DNA from: Streptomyces sp. WAC05374
GTDB lineage: Bacteria > Actinomycetota > Actinomycetes > Streptomycetales > Streptomycetaceae
Length of the DNA stretch: 64,000 bases
Assembly: GCF_004353505.1 (NCBI RefSeq)
Contig: NZ_SMNQ01000005.1
Coordinates: 62,001-126,000 of the forward strand
Reading direction: 5' to 3'
Shown here: piece after piece, positions 41,487-49,843 of the stretch
How the letters are laid out: each line of letters begins with the position of its first letter
Position numbering within the stretch: the first letter of the stretch is position 1
The notes under the pieces: generated by a model
The model's database searches: none
Seen by the model: the letters and a program-made list of their open reading frames with translations, nothing else
What the model was told of the DNA's origin: nothing
Made by a program: the position numbers and the translations under genes

Positions 41487-41933
41487 ATGACCGCACAATC
41501 CCGGCATGTACACACGGCGAGGCAGGACCTGGCAACCGGCCTGACGGCCTTCGCGGCCGTGATGCTCTTCCTCGTCGGGGTGCTCGACATCTTCCGCAGC
41601 ATCATGGCCATCGCCGAGGACGACATCTTCGTCACCACGCCCAACTACGTGTTCCAGTTCGACCTCACCGGGTGGGGCTGGATACACCTCGCCCTCGGCG
41701 CGCTTGCCGTGATCGTCAGCCTCGGGCTCTTCCAGGCCTCGACGTGGGCGCGCGTCGCCGGAGTGGGGGTCGCCGGACTCGTCATCCTGGCCAACTTCCT
41801 CTCCCTGCCGTACTACCCGGTGTGGTCGATCGTGATGATCGCCCTGTCGAGCTTCATCATCTGGGCCCTGTGCGTGGTCCGGAAGGACCCCTACGCCGAC
41901 AGGTCGGCCGAAGGCACGGGACGCCCCATGTGA
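41487..41933 (+). CDS. DUF7144-like small membrane protein
   Basis: A 148-residue protein with four helices: LATGLTAFAAVMLFLVGVLD, LTGWGWIHLALGALAVIVSL, ARVAGVGVAGLVILANFLSL and WSIVMIALSSFIIWALCVV. The block GWGWIHLALGALAVIVSLGLF and the IMAIAEDDIFVTTPNYVF loop are typical of the actinobacterial DUF7144 family. No catalytic residues are evident. The family is often seen in stress-gene neighbourhoods in Streptomyces. A GGGTGA half-site lies about 60 bp upstream. Confidence 0.85.
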   Translation: MTAQSRHVHTARQDLATGLTAFAAVMLFLVGVLDIFRSIMAIAEDDIFVTTPNYVFQFDLTGWGWIHLALGALAVIVSLGLFQASTWARVAGVGVAGLVILANFLSLPYYPVWSIVMIALSSFIIWALCVVRKDPYADRSAEGTGRPM

Positions 41934-42008
41934 GCGGACGGGGCGGCCCCTCACCGGGCCGCCGGCGGACCGGGAACGGCGGGCGGCGGCGCGAGGAAGG
42001 GCCGGACG

Positions 42009-43385
42009 GTGGGACGACACGGCGAGCACGCGAGGGGACGGGGCGGGCCGGAGGCGACCGTACGCGGGAGCCGCCCCGGACCGCGTCTCCTCGCCGTGCT
42101 CGCCCTGCTCGCCCTGGCGGCCTGCGTCCTCGTGCCGCTGGTCGCCGCCGGGCTGCGGAGCGTGCTGTGGGTGCCGGCCGGCATCGCCGGACTGGCGCTC
42201 GCGGCCGTCGGCGTGTGGTGGGCCCTGGCGCACACCGGTCCGCTCCGCGTCCTCGGGGCGGCCCTGTCGGTGGTCGCCCCGGCCGCCGTCCTCGCCCTGT
42301 TCGCCGCGTCCGGCATGCTGTGGCCGGCCGTGGTCTCCGTCGGCCTGTGGGTCGTGGCCGTCACGTCGGCGCGCAGAGCCCTGGCCCCCGGTGACCCCGC
42401 CCGTGGGCGGGCCGTCGCCGAGGCCCCGCGGGCGCCGTGGGTCGTGATGAACCCGCGCTCCGGCGGTGGCAAGGTGGACCGCTTCGGCCTGGTGGAGAAG
42501 GCCCGGGCGGCGGGCTGCCGGGTCGTCCTGCTCGACGGGGGCCAGGACGTCGTCGCACTGGCCCGGCAGGCCGTGGCCGAGGGGGCCGATCTGCTGGCGG
42601 TGGCGGGCGGTGACGGCACCCAGGCGCTGGTGGCCGAGGTCGCGGCGGACCACGGCCTGCCGTTCGTGGTGATCCCCGCGGGCACCCGCAACCACTTCGC
42701 CCTCGACCTCGGCCTCGACCGCGAGGACCCCTCAGCGGCCCTGGAGGCCCTGACCGACGGCGTGGAACTCCTGGTGGACCTGGGGTACGCGGCGGACCGG
42801 GTCTTCGTCAACAACGCCTCGTTCGGCACGTACGCGGTCGTCGTCACCGACCCCGCGTACCGGGACTCCAAGGCCCGCACGACGCTGCGCACCCTGCCGG
42901 GCCTCCTCACCGGCGAGGGCGCGCCCCGGCTGCGGGCGCGGGCGGACGAGACCCGCGTCGACGGCCTCCAGGCGCTGCTGGTCAGCAACAACCCGTACGG
43001 GCGTGCCGCCGACGCGGCCCGGCCGGGGCGCCGGGAGCGGCTGGACACGGGGCTCCTCGGCGTGGTGTGCGTACGGGTCGGCAACACCGCCCAGGCGGCG
43101 CGCCTGGTGCGCGGTCCGGGCTCCGGCGGCCTGCTGCGGCTGAACGCCGCGGAGGTGGTCGTCGAGTCCGGCACGGACACGCTTCCGGTCGGCATCGACG
43201 GGGAGCACGTCGTGCTGCCGTCACCCGTCGTGTGCCGCATCGCCCCCGGGGCGCTCCGGGTCCGCGTGCCACGCCGCCGGCCCGGCACGTCACGGACGGG
43301 CGGGGTGACGGCCGACTGGCCGCGCGTGGCCCGCCTCGCGCTGGGCCGCCATGTACCGGGCCGGGGTCCGGACGGACGCGCCTGA
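42009..43385 (+). CDS. Diacylglycerol-kinase-family lipid kinase
   Basis: A 458-residue protein. The N-terminus has four or so helices (residues 25-125). The catalytic domain starts at about residue 138 with VVMNPRSGGGKVDRFGL, followed by the Gly-rich ATP site AVAGGDGTQALVAEV and IPAGTRNHFALDLGLDRED, the standard DagK/sphingosine-kinase motifs. It ends with a C-terminal beta-rich domain (ESGTDTLPVGIDGEHVVLPSP). It probably phosphorylates a lipid or diacylglycerol at the membrane. The GTG start has GAGGAAGGG about 9 nt upstream. The membrane-fused form is common in Streptomyces. Confidence 0.9.
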   Translation: MGRHGEHARGRGGPEATVRGSRPGPRLLAVLALLALAACVLVPLVAAGLRSVLWVPAGIAGLALAAVGVWWALAHTGPLRVLGAALSVVAPAAVLALFAASGMLWPAVVSVGLWVVAVTSARRALAPGDPARGRAVAEAPRAPWVVMNPRSGGGKVDRFGLVEKARAAGCRVVLLDGGQDVVALARQAVAEGADLLAVAGGDGTQALVAEVAADHGLPFVVIPAGTRNHFALDLGLDREDPSAALEALTDGVELLVDLGYAADRVFVNNASFGTYAVVVTDPAYRDSKARTTLRTLPGLLTGEGAPRLRARADETRVDGLQALLVSNNPYGRAADAARPGRRERLDTGLLGVVCVRVGNTAQAARLVRGPGSGGLLRLNAAEVVVESGTDTLPVGIDGEHVVLPSPVVCRIAPGALRVRVPRRRPGTSRTGGVTADWPRVARLALGRHVPGRGPDGRA

Positions 43386-43388
43386 TCC

Positions 43389-43394
43389 TAGAAT
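43389..43394 (+). promoter_or_regulatory. Candidate -10 box of a leaderless promoter (GvpU-like gene)
   Basis: TAGAAT, a strong TAnnnT match, ends 8 nt before the ATG at 43403, with no ribosome site between. It begins 4 bp after the kinase stop codon. Confidence 0.45.
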
Positions 43395-43402
43395 CAGCTC
43401 CC

Positions 43403-43774
43403 ATGTCGCATCCTGATGAACTGCTCGTCGACATCGCCGCCACGGTGGAGTCGCAGCACACCACTCAGATGTCTCTCACCGTCGTGGTCCACGGGGCCGT
43501 GATCACCGGCCGGCTGGCGCCCGAGTCCGTGTGGCGGCAGCGGGTGGCCGAGGTCCTGAGGGACTCGGAACGGCTCGGTCCGTTCGCCGGCACCTTCGCG
43601 CCGCCCGGGGGCACCGCCTCCCGGTCGGCGGGGGCGCCCACGCATCTGCACTTCCACGTCGCCAGAATCCTCCAGGGGCAGGTGGGCATCCCCGAGACGG
43701 GCGGGATGTACCGGATCGCCATCAAGGACGTGAGCGCCTGGACGGTGGGGGACTTCAGCTACTCCGACCAGTGA
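43403..43774 (+). CDS. GvpU-like gas-vesicle accessory protein (orphan)
   Basis: A 123-residue protein. The order of blocks, SLTVVVHGAVITGRL, then a helical VWRQRVAEVLRDSERLG, then THLHFHVARILQG, then YRIAIKDVSAWTVGDFSYSD, matches what I recall of GvpU from Bacillus gas-vesicle clusters (TLNVKGAVVTGTL, IHLKDARIYHG, GKLSAVDGFFLG). No gvpA or other gas-vesicle gene is in the window, so it is an orphan here. TAGAAT lies 8 nt before the ATG. The last 20 bp overlap the end of the convergent murJ gene. The family call rests on remembered sequence, not an alignment. Confidence 0.6.
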   Translation: MSHPDELLVDIAATVESQHTTQMSLTVVVHGAVITGRLAPESVWRQRVAEVLRDSERLGPFAGTFAPPGGTASRSAGAPTHLHFHVARILQGQVGIPETGGMYRIAIKDVSAWTVGDFSYSDQ

Positions 43775-45398
43775 GGCGCGCGCGTCGCAGCAGCGCCTCC
43801 ACCTCCACCAGCCGCAGCGGCCGGGCCAGCAGGGCGAACACCCCCGCGATCACCACAGCCCCGGCCGCCGCGGCCACGAACGGCCCGCCCCCGCCCGTCC
43901 ACCGCGCCGTCAGGTACCCGAGCCCGGCCGCGGGGGCGGCCGCCACCAGCAGCCGCACCAGTGCGGGCAGGGCGCCGCCGCCGCGCCCGGGCAGCCGCCG
44001 CCGCAGCACGTACGCGGTGGCCGCCCATCCGCACCACAGCGCCACCGAGTACGCCCCGGCCAGGCCGGCCACCACCCACCGCGCGGGCAGCACCTGGTAG
44101 GCCGCCACCGACAGGCCCGCTTGGACGGCCGTGATCAGCAGGTTGAGCAGGAACGGTGTCCGGGTGTCGCGCAGCGCGTAGAAGCCCCGCGTCAGCACGT
44201 ACTGTCCGGAGAAGGCGAGCAGCCCCGGGGCGAACGCCATCAGGACGGCCGCCATGCCCGCGATGTCGTCCGCGCCGGTCCTGCCGTACTGGAAGACGGC
44301 GGCCATCAGCGGCCCGGCCAGCGCGAGCAGCGCGCAGGACGCGGGGACCACGGCGGCCGCGCCGGTGCGCAGCCCGTAGGAGACGTCCCGCCGCACCCGG
44401 GCCGTGTCGCCCTCCGCCGCCGCGCCGCTCATGCGCGGCATCAGGGCGGTGACCAGCGAGACGGTCACGATGCCGTGCGGGACCATCCACAGCAGGTAGG
44501 CGTTGGTGTAGGCGCTGAACCCGGCGCCTCCGTCGATGCCTTCGGCCGCCGCCCGGGTGCCCGCGGCCGTGGCGAGCCGGGTGACGACCCAGAACGCGCC
44601 CTGGTTGGTGAGCACCAGCAGCACCAGCCAGCCGGCCGAGCGCAGTGGGGCGGTCAGGCCGCTGCCGCGCCAGTCGAAGCGGGGCCGGTAGCGGAAGCGG
44701 GCGGCTCGCAGGGAGGGGAGCAGGGCGAGCGCCTGCACCACGATCCCGGCGGTGGTGCCCCAGCCGAGCAGCGTGGTCTCGGCGGCGCTGAGGCCGCCGC
44801 CGTCACTCGTGGCGAGGTACAGCGCGAACACGGCGATGACGACGACGTTGTTGAGGACGGGCGTCCACATCATCGCGCCGAACCGGCCGCGGGCGTTGAG
44901 GACCTGTCCCAGGAGCGTGAACAGCCCGAGGAAGAAGATCTGCGGCAGGCAGTAGCGGGCGAAGGCGACCGTCATCGTGGCCTGCGGGCCGGTGTAGTCC
45001 GTGTACGCGCCGATCAGGGCGGGTGCCGCGAGAACCGCGCCGGCGGTCAGCAGCAGCAGCCCGAGCAGACAGGCCGTCAGCAGCCGGTCGGTGTACGCCC
45101 TGCCCCCGTCGTGGTGCTCCTTGGCGGCCCTGACCAGCTCGGGCACGAAGACGGCGTTGAGGGCGCCGCCGAGGAGCAGCATGTAGACGATGTTGGGGAT
45201 GGTGTTCCCGACGCCGTACCCGTCGGCGATCATCCCCGTGCCGAGTGCGGCGGCGACGACGGCGGACCGGACGAAGCCGGTGGCGCGGGAGAGCAGCGAG
45301 CCCGCGGCCATGACGGCGCCGCTGCGTGCCAGGGACGGTGAGGACGGCGCCGGTGACGCCGGCTTCGCGGACGTGTCCGGCGCCTGGGTGGCGCTCAT
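43755..45398 (-). CDS. murJ: MurJ/MviN-family lipid II flippase
   Basis: A 547-residue MOP-superfamily membrane protein with about 14 helices. Typical are the N-terminal block SLLSRATGFVRSAVVAAALG, then GYGVGNTIPNIVYMLLLGGALNAVFVPELV (a MurJ hallmark), and VSLVTALMPRMSGAAAEGD. MurJ flips lipid II to the outside for peptidoglycan synthesis. It lacks the C-terminal kinase-like domain seen in some mycobacterial versions. Streptomyces has another murJ copy elsewhere near the replication/cell-wall genes (from memory), so this may be a second paralogue. The ATG at 45398 has GGGGAG 6 nt upstream. It is convergent with the GvpU-like gene. Confidence 0.9.
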   Translation of the reverse strand: MSATQAPDTSAKPASPAPSSPSLARSGAVMAAGSLLSRATGFVRSAVVAAALGTGMIADGYGVGNTIPNIVYMLLLGGALNAVFVPELVRAAKEHHDGGRAYTDRLLTACLLGLLLLTAGAVLAAPALIGAYTDYTGPQATMTVAFARYCLPQIFFLGLFTLLGQVLNARGRFGAMMWTPVLNNVVVIAVFALYLATSDGGGLSAAETTLLGWGTTAGIVVQALALLPSLRAARFRYRPRFDWRGSGLTAPLRSAGWLVLLVLTNQGAFWVVTRLATAAGTRAAAEGIDGGAGFSAYTNAYLLWMVPHGIVTVSLVTALMPRMSGAAAEGDTARVRRDVSYGLRTGAAAVVPASCALLALAGPLMAAVFQYGRTGADDIAGMAAVLMAFAPGLLAFSGQYVLTRGFYALRDTRTPFLLNLLITAVQAGLSVAAYQVLPARWVVAGLAGAYSVALWCGWAATAYVLRRRLPGRGGGALPALVRLLVAAAPAAGLGYLTARWTGGGGPFVAAAAGAVVIAGVFALLARPLRLVEVEALLRRARLTGRSS

Positions 45399-45452
45399 GC
45401 GGTTCTCCCCCCGGGTGTCGGCGCCCCGTGACGCCGTGGTCGGCACCCAGTA

Positions 45453-46172
45453 TCAGCCGCTCATCTCCCACAGCAGGACCTCGGCCGGGGCGGCGGCGAT
45501 CAGTTCCAGCCCTGGGGCGGCGGTGATGCGGGCGGCGTCGCCGGGGGTCAGTTCGTCGTCGCCGAGCCGCACGGTGCCCCGGACGACGTGGACGTACACG
45601 AAGGCGGCGTCCGGGACGCCGATCCGCTCGCCGGGCGCCGTCGGGCGGCGTACGTGGAGCATCGCCCCCGCCCCCGGCAGGGCGTACGGCGTCGCGTCCG
45701 CGAGGCCCCGGACCACCTCGTACGCCGGGTCGCCGCCCGGCACCTTCGGGGCCAGCCACATCTGGACGAAGACCAGGGGGGTGTCGCCGTCGTTGCGTTC
45801 CTCGTGCCGGACCCCGGCGGCGGCGCTGAGGTGTTGTACGTCACCCGGGCCGATCCGGGAGGTGTGCCCGGCGGAGTCGCGGTGGGTGAGCTCGCCCTCG
45901 ACGACCCAGGTGACGATCTCGGTGTGGCTGTGGGGGTGCTCGTCGAACCCGGAGCCGGGGGCGAGCCGCTCCTCGTTGCAGGCCAGGATGGCGCCGAACC
46001 GGAGGTTGTCGGGGTCGTAGAAGCGGCCGAAGGAGAAGGCGTGCAGGGTCTCGATCCCGGCCGTCGCCTCACCGCCGCGGTAGCGCTCGCCGGCCCGCGT
46101 CACGGACCACGCCGGGCCGCCCGTGGTGGGCCGCGGGCGGGCCGCCGCGCCGTCTGGATGCCATGAACTCAC
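45453..46172 (-). CDS. Pirin-family cupin
   Basis: A 239-residue double-cupin pirin. The metal-binding cluster is visible: DEHPHSHTEIVTWVVEGELTH for the two His, and GPGDVQHLSAAAGVRHEERND for the third His and Glu. Pirins bind Fe2+ and act as oxidative-stress or quercetinase-like proteins; the exact activity is uncertain. The start is ambiguous. I use the GTG at 46172, since TACGGT on the minus strand lies 6 nt upstream; a GTG at 46103 (VTRAGERYRGG) would also give a good N-terminus. It is divergent from fasR across 57 bp, so the promoters overlap. Confidence 0.85.
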   Translation of the reverse strand: MSSWHPDGAAARPRPTTGGPAWSVTRAGERYRGGEATAGIETLHAFSFGRFYDPDNLRFGAILACNEERLAPGSGFDEHPHSHTEIVTWVVEGELTHRDSAGHTSRIGPGDVQHLSAAAGVRHEERNDGDTPLVFVQMWLAPKVPGGDPAYEVVRGLADATPYALPGAGAMLHVRRPTAPGERIGVPDAAFVYVHVVRGTVRLGDDELTPGDAARITAAPGLELIAAAPAEVLLWEMSG

Positions 46173-46229
46173 GGGACCACCGTAGACCCGGCGCCGCACC
46201 CGGCCGCCGCGATGAGGCAGTCTTGTCCC

Positions 46230-47414
46230 GTGCCTGAACCCGCAGCGAACGACGCCCACCCCCATGCCGCCACCCTGAAGCGCCTGCAGCAGTCCTCCGG
46301 ACGGCTCGCGGCGAACGCCATCGCCCGCATGGACGAGACGCTGCCCTGGTACCGGGCGATGCCGCCGGAGAACCGGTCGTGGATCGGTCTGGTCGCACAG
46401 GCCGGTATCGCGGCGTTCACCGAGTGGTTCCGGCACCCGGAGACCCCGCAGGCGATCTCGACCGACGTCTTCGGCACGGCGCCGCGCGAGCTGACCCGGG
46501 CGATCACGCTGCGCCAGACCGTGGAGATGGTCCGGACGACGATCGAGGTCATGGAGGCGGCGATCGAGGAGGTCGCCGCCCCCGGTGACGAGTCGGTGCT
46601 GCGCGAGGCGCTGCTGGTGTACGCGCGGGAGATCGCCTTCGCCACGGCGCAGGTGTACGCGCAGGCCGCCGAGGCGCGCGGCGCGTGGGACGCCCGGCTG
46701 GAGTCCCTGGTGGTGAACGCGGTGCTGTCCGGCGAGGCCGACGAGGGTGCCGTGTCGCGGGCGGCGGCACTCGGCTGGAATTCGCCGGAGCACGTGTGCG
46801 TGATCCTCGGCACGGCCCCGGACGGCGACAGCGAGCTGACGGTGGAGGCCATCCGGCGGGCGGCCCGGCACGCGAAGCTGCAGGTCCTGACCGGGGTGCT
46901 GGGCGACCGGCTGGTGGTGATCGCGGGCGGCAGCGACAACCCGCTGCACGTCGCGAAGGCGCTGATCGGCCCGTACGCGGCCGGGCCGGTCGTGGCCGGG
47001 CCGATCGTGCCGGACCTGCTGGCGGCGACCCGCTCGGCGCAGGCCGCGGCGGCGGGCCTGAAGGCCTGCTCGGCCTGGCAGGACGCGCCGCGTCCGGTGC
47101 TGGCGGACGATCTCCTGCCGGAGCGCGCGATCGCCGGTGACCCGTCGGCGCGTGAGCAACTGGTGGAGGAGATCTACAGACCGCTGGAGGAGGCGGGCTC
47201 GGCGCTGCTGGAGACGCTGAGCGTCTACCTGGAGCAGGCGAGCAGCCTGGAGGGCGCGGCCCGGATGCTCTTCGTGCATCCCAACACCGTGCGCTACCGG
47301 CTCCGACGTGTGACCGACGTCACCGGATGGTCACCCTCCGATGTGCGTTCGGCGTTCACCCTGCGGATCGCGCTGATCCTGGGGCGTCTGGTAGACGGAG
47401 ATCCGCAGTCCTAG
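46230..47414 (+). CDS. fasR: PucR-family activator of the fab operon (FasR)
   Basis: A 394-residue PucR-type regulator. It has the N-terminal block AATLKRLQQSSGRLAANAIA, a helical middle (REALLVYAREIAFATAQVYAQAAEARG) and a C-terminal HTH with YLEQASSLEGAARMLFVHPNTVRYRLRRV. Its position directly before fabD-fabH-acpP-fabF and the sequence identify it with Streptomyces coelicolor FasR, an established activator of the fab operon (from memory of the published work). It controls fatty-acid synthesis supply, needed also for polyketides. The start is GTG at 46230. The 89-bp gap after its stop should contain its binding boxes and the fabD promoter. Confidence 0.93.
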   Translation: MPEPAANDAHPHAATLKRLQQSSGRLAANAIARMDETLPWYRAMPPENRSWIGLVAQAGIAAFTEWFRHPETPQAISTDVFGTAPRELTRAITLRQTVEMVRTTIEVMEAAIEEVAAPGDESVLREALLVYAREIAFATAQVYAQAAEARGAWDARLESLVVNAVLSGEADEGAVSRAAALGWNSPEHVCVILGTAPDGDSELTVEAIRRAARHAKLQVLTGVLGDRLVVIAGGSDNPLHVAKALIGPYAAGPVVAGPIVPDLLAATRSAQAAAAGLKACSAWQDAPRPVLADDLLPERAIAGDPSAREQLVEEIYRPLEEAGSALLETLSVYLEQASSLEGAARMLFVHPNTVRYRLRRVTDVTGWSPSDVRSAFTLRIALILGRLVDGDPQS

Positions 47415-47503
47415 ACTTTTGTCGAACACCAACAATTCCCCTGACGGTTCTTCGTCCCTGTCCCCACGGGCGGGGGACACCGTCCACAAGAGAGAGTGTG
47501 AGG
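47415..47503 (+). promoter_or_regulatory. Promoter/FasR region of the fab operon
   Basis: The 89-bp gap holds ACTTTTGTCGAACACCAAC and an AC-rich stretch, then CCTGACGGTTCTTCGTCCC. No unambiguous -10/-35 pair is visible and no confident FasR box could be marked by eye. Confidence 0.5.
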
Positions 47504-48427
47504 GTGCTCGTACTCGTCGCTCCCGGCCAAGGCGCTCAGACGCCCGGCTTCCTGACTCCCTGGCTCGACCTCCCCGGCGCCGCCGACCGCGTCGCCGCGT
47601 GGTCCGACGCCATCGGGCTCGACCTCGTCCACTACGGCACCAAGGCCGACGAGGACGCCATCCGTGACACGTCGGTGGCCCAGCCGCTGCTGGTCGCCGC
47701 CGGACTGCTGTCCGCCGCCGCGCTCGGCGAGGTGGCCCCCGGTGCCGTCGCCGGTCACAGCGTCGGCGAGATCACGGCGGCCGCGTTCGCCGGTGTCCTC
47801 GACGACACGGCCGCGCTCGGCTTCGTACGGACGCGCGGCCTGGCGATGGCCGAGGCCGCCGCCATCACCGAGACCGGCATGTCGGCGCTGCTCGGTGGCG
47901 AGCCGGAGGTCACCGTCCCGCACCTGGAGAAGCTGGGCCTGACCCCGGCGAACGTGAACGGCGCCGGCCAGATCGTCGCCGCCGGCACCATGGAGCAGCT
48001 CGCCGCCCTGGCGGAGGACAAGCCCGAGGGCGTGCGCCGCGTGGTGCCGCTCAAGGTCGCCGGCGCGTTCCACACGCACCACATGGCGCCCGCGGTCGCC
48101 ACGCTCCAGAAGGCCGCGGAGGGCCTGACGGTCGCGGACCCGGCCGTGACGTACGTCTCGAACAGGGACGGCGAGACCGTCGCCACGGGCGCCGACGTCG
48201 TCGCCCGCCTGGTGGGGCAGGTCGCCAACCCCGTCCGCTGGGACCTGTGCATGGAAACGTTCCAGCGGCTCGGCGTGACCGCCCTCGTCGAGGTGTGCCC
48301 CGGCGGCACGCTCACGGGCATCGCCAAGCGCGCCCTGAAGGGTGTCAAGACGCTCGCGCTGAAGACGCCGGACGACCTCGACGCGGCCCGCGCGCTCATC
48401 GCCGAGCACGCGGCGCCCGCCGCCTGA
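47504..48427 (+). CDS. fabD: Malonyl-CoA:ACP transacylase
   Basis: A 307-residue malonyltransferase that loads malonyl from CoA onto ACP for fatty-acid chain extension. The active-site GHSVGE places Ser86 as the nucleophile; Gln in GQGAQ (residues 8-12) and the His in VAGAFHTHHM complete the family pattern. I start at the GTG at 47504, giving VLVLVAPGQGAQTPG as in other streptomycetes; an in-frame GTG at 47498 is possible. It is the first gene of the fabD-fabH-acpP-fabF operon, controlled by FasR. Confidence 0.97.
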   Translation: MLVLVAPGQGAQTPGFLTPWLDLPGAADRVAAWSDAIGLDLVHYGTKADEDAIRDTSVAQPLLVAAGLLSAAALGEVAPGAVAGHSVGEITAAAFAGVLDDTAALGFVRTRGLAMAEAAAITETGMSALLGGEPEVTVPHLEKLGLTPANVNGAGQIVAAGTMEQLAALAEDKPEGVRRVVPLKVAGAFHTHHMAPAVATLQKAAEGLTVADPAVTYVSNRDGETVATGADVVARLVGQVANPVRWDLCMETFQRLGVTALVEVCPGGTLTGIAKRALKGVKTLALKTPDDLDAARALIAEHAAPAA

Positions 48428-48443
48428 CAAGGAGCCATAGAGC

Positions 48444-49445
48444 ATGGCGAAGATCAAGCCCAGCCAGGGCGCCCCGTACGCGCGCATCATGGGCGTCGGC
48501 GGTTACCGGCCCACCCGGGTCGTGCCCAACGAGGTCATCCTGGAGACGATCGACTCGTCCGACGAGTGGATCCGCTCGCGTTCCGGCATCGCCACCCGCC
48601 ACTGGGCCTCCCCCGAGGAGACCGTGACGGCGATGTCGGTCGAGGCGGCCGGCAAGGCGATCGCCGACGCCGGGGTCACGCCCGAGCAGATCGGCGGCGT
48701 GATCGTCTCCACCGTCTCGCACTTCAAGCAGACCCCCGCCGTCGCCACCGAGATCGCGGACAAGATCGGCGCGAACAAGCCGGCCGCGTTCGACATCTCG
48801 GCGGGCTGCGCCGGCTTCGGTTACGGCCTGACGCTCGCCAAGGGCATGGTGGTCGAGGGTTCGGCGGAGTACGTCCTCGTCATCGGCGTCGAGCGGCTCA
48901 GCGACCTGACCGACCTGGAGGACCGTGCGACGGCCTTCCTGTTCGGTGACGGCGCCGGCGCGGTCGTCGTCGGCCCCGCCAAGGAGCCGGCGATCGGCCC
49001 GACCGTGTGGGGCTCCGAGGGCGACAAGTCCGAGACCATCAAGCAGACCGTCGCCTGGACCGACTACCGCGACGGCACGGTGGAGAAGTTTCCCGCCATC
49101 ACGCAGGAGGGCCAGGCGGTGTTCCGCTGGGCCGTCTTCGAGATGGCGAAGGTCGCCCAGCAGGCCCTGGACGCGGCCGGCATCACGGCGGCCGACCTGG
49201 ACGTCTTCATCCCGCACCAGGCGAACATGCGGATCATCGACTCGATGGTGAAGACTCTGAAGCTGCCGGAGCACGTCACGGTCGCCCGTGACGTCGAGAC
49301 GACCGGCAACACCTCGGCCGCCTCGATTCCGCTCGCGATGGAGCGGCTCCTGGCGACCGGTCAGGCGAAGAGCGGTGACACCGCGCTCGTCATCGGCTTC
49401 GGGGCGGGTCTCGTCTACGCCGCGACGGTCGTTACCCTCCCCTAG
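48444..49445 (+). CDS. fabH: 3-oxoacyl-ACP synthase III
   Basis: A 333-residue KAS III that starts fatty-acid synthesis by condensing an acyl-CoA (branched or acetyl) with malonyl-ACP. The triad is intact: Cys122 (SAGCAGFGYG), His258 (HQANMRI) and Asn289 (TGNTSAASI). A clear AAGGAG ribosome site lies 10 nt before the ATG. It is the second gene of the fab operon, 16 nt after fabD. Branched-chain selectivity is typical for Streptomyces but cannot be read directly here. Confidence 0.97.
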   Translation: MAKIKPSQGAPYARIMGVGGYRPTRVVPNEVILETIDSSDEWIRSRSGIATRHWASPEETVTAMSVEAAGKAIADAGVTPEQIGGVIVSTVSHFKQTPAVATEIADKIGANKPAAFDISAGCAGFGYGLTLAKGMVVEGSAEYVLVIGVERLSDLTDLEDRATAFLFGDGAGAVVVGPAKEPAIGPTVWGSEGDKSETIKQTVAWTDYRDGTVEKFPAITQEGQAVFRWAVFEMAKVAQQALDAAGITAADLDVFIPHQANMRIIDSMVKTLKLPEHVTVARDVETTGNTSAASIPLAMERLLATGQAKSGDTALVIGFGAGLVYAATVVTLP

Positions 49446-49527
49446 GCACCGTTCGGGTCTTCCCGGACGACCAGCCTCAAAAACCCTCTGAGAAACACCT
49501 CTGAGATACACACCGAAGGAGCGCCAC

Positions 49528-49776
49528 ATGGCCGCCACTCAGGAAGAGATCGTCGCCGGTCTCGCCGACATCGTGAACGAGATCGCCGGCATCCCGGTCG
49601 AGGACGTCCAGCTTGACAAGTCCTTCACCGACGACCTGGACGTCGACTCGCTCTCCATGGTCGAGGTCGTCGTCGCCGCCGAAGAGCGCTTCGACGTCAA
49701 GATCCCCGACGAGGACGTCAAGAACCTCAAGACGGTCGGCGACGCTGCCGACTACATCCTGAAGCACCAGGGCTGA
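49528..49776 (+). CDS. acpP: Acyl carrier protein
   Basis: An 82-residue acyl carrier protein with the phosphopantetheine motif DSL (Ser41, in DDLDVDSLSMVEVVV). The typical acidic helix II and hydrophobic core residues are present. It shuttles growing chains for the fatty-acid synthase and may serve polyketide pathways. It lies between fabH and fabF, with a GAAGGAG ribosome site 6 nt upstream. Confidence 0.97.
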   Translation: MAATQEEIVAGLADIVNEIAGIPVEDVQLDKSFTDDLDVDSLSMVEVVVAAEERFDVKIPDEDVKNLKTVGDAADYILKHQG

Positions 49777-49843
49777 TCGGATCGCCACCCGGCGGTGGCG
49801 CCGCATTCCCCGCATACCTCATAGACGTGGAGAAAGAATTCCT

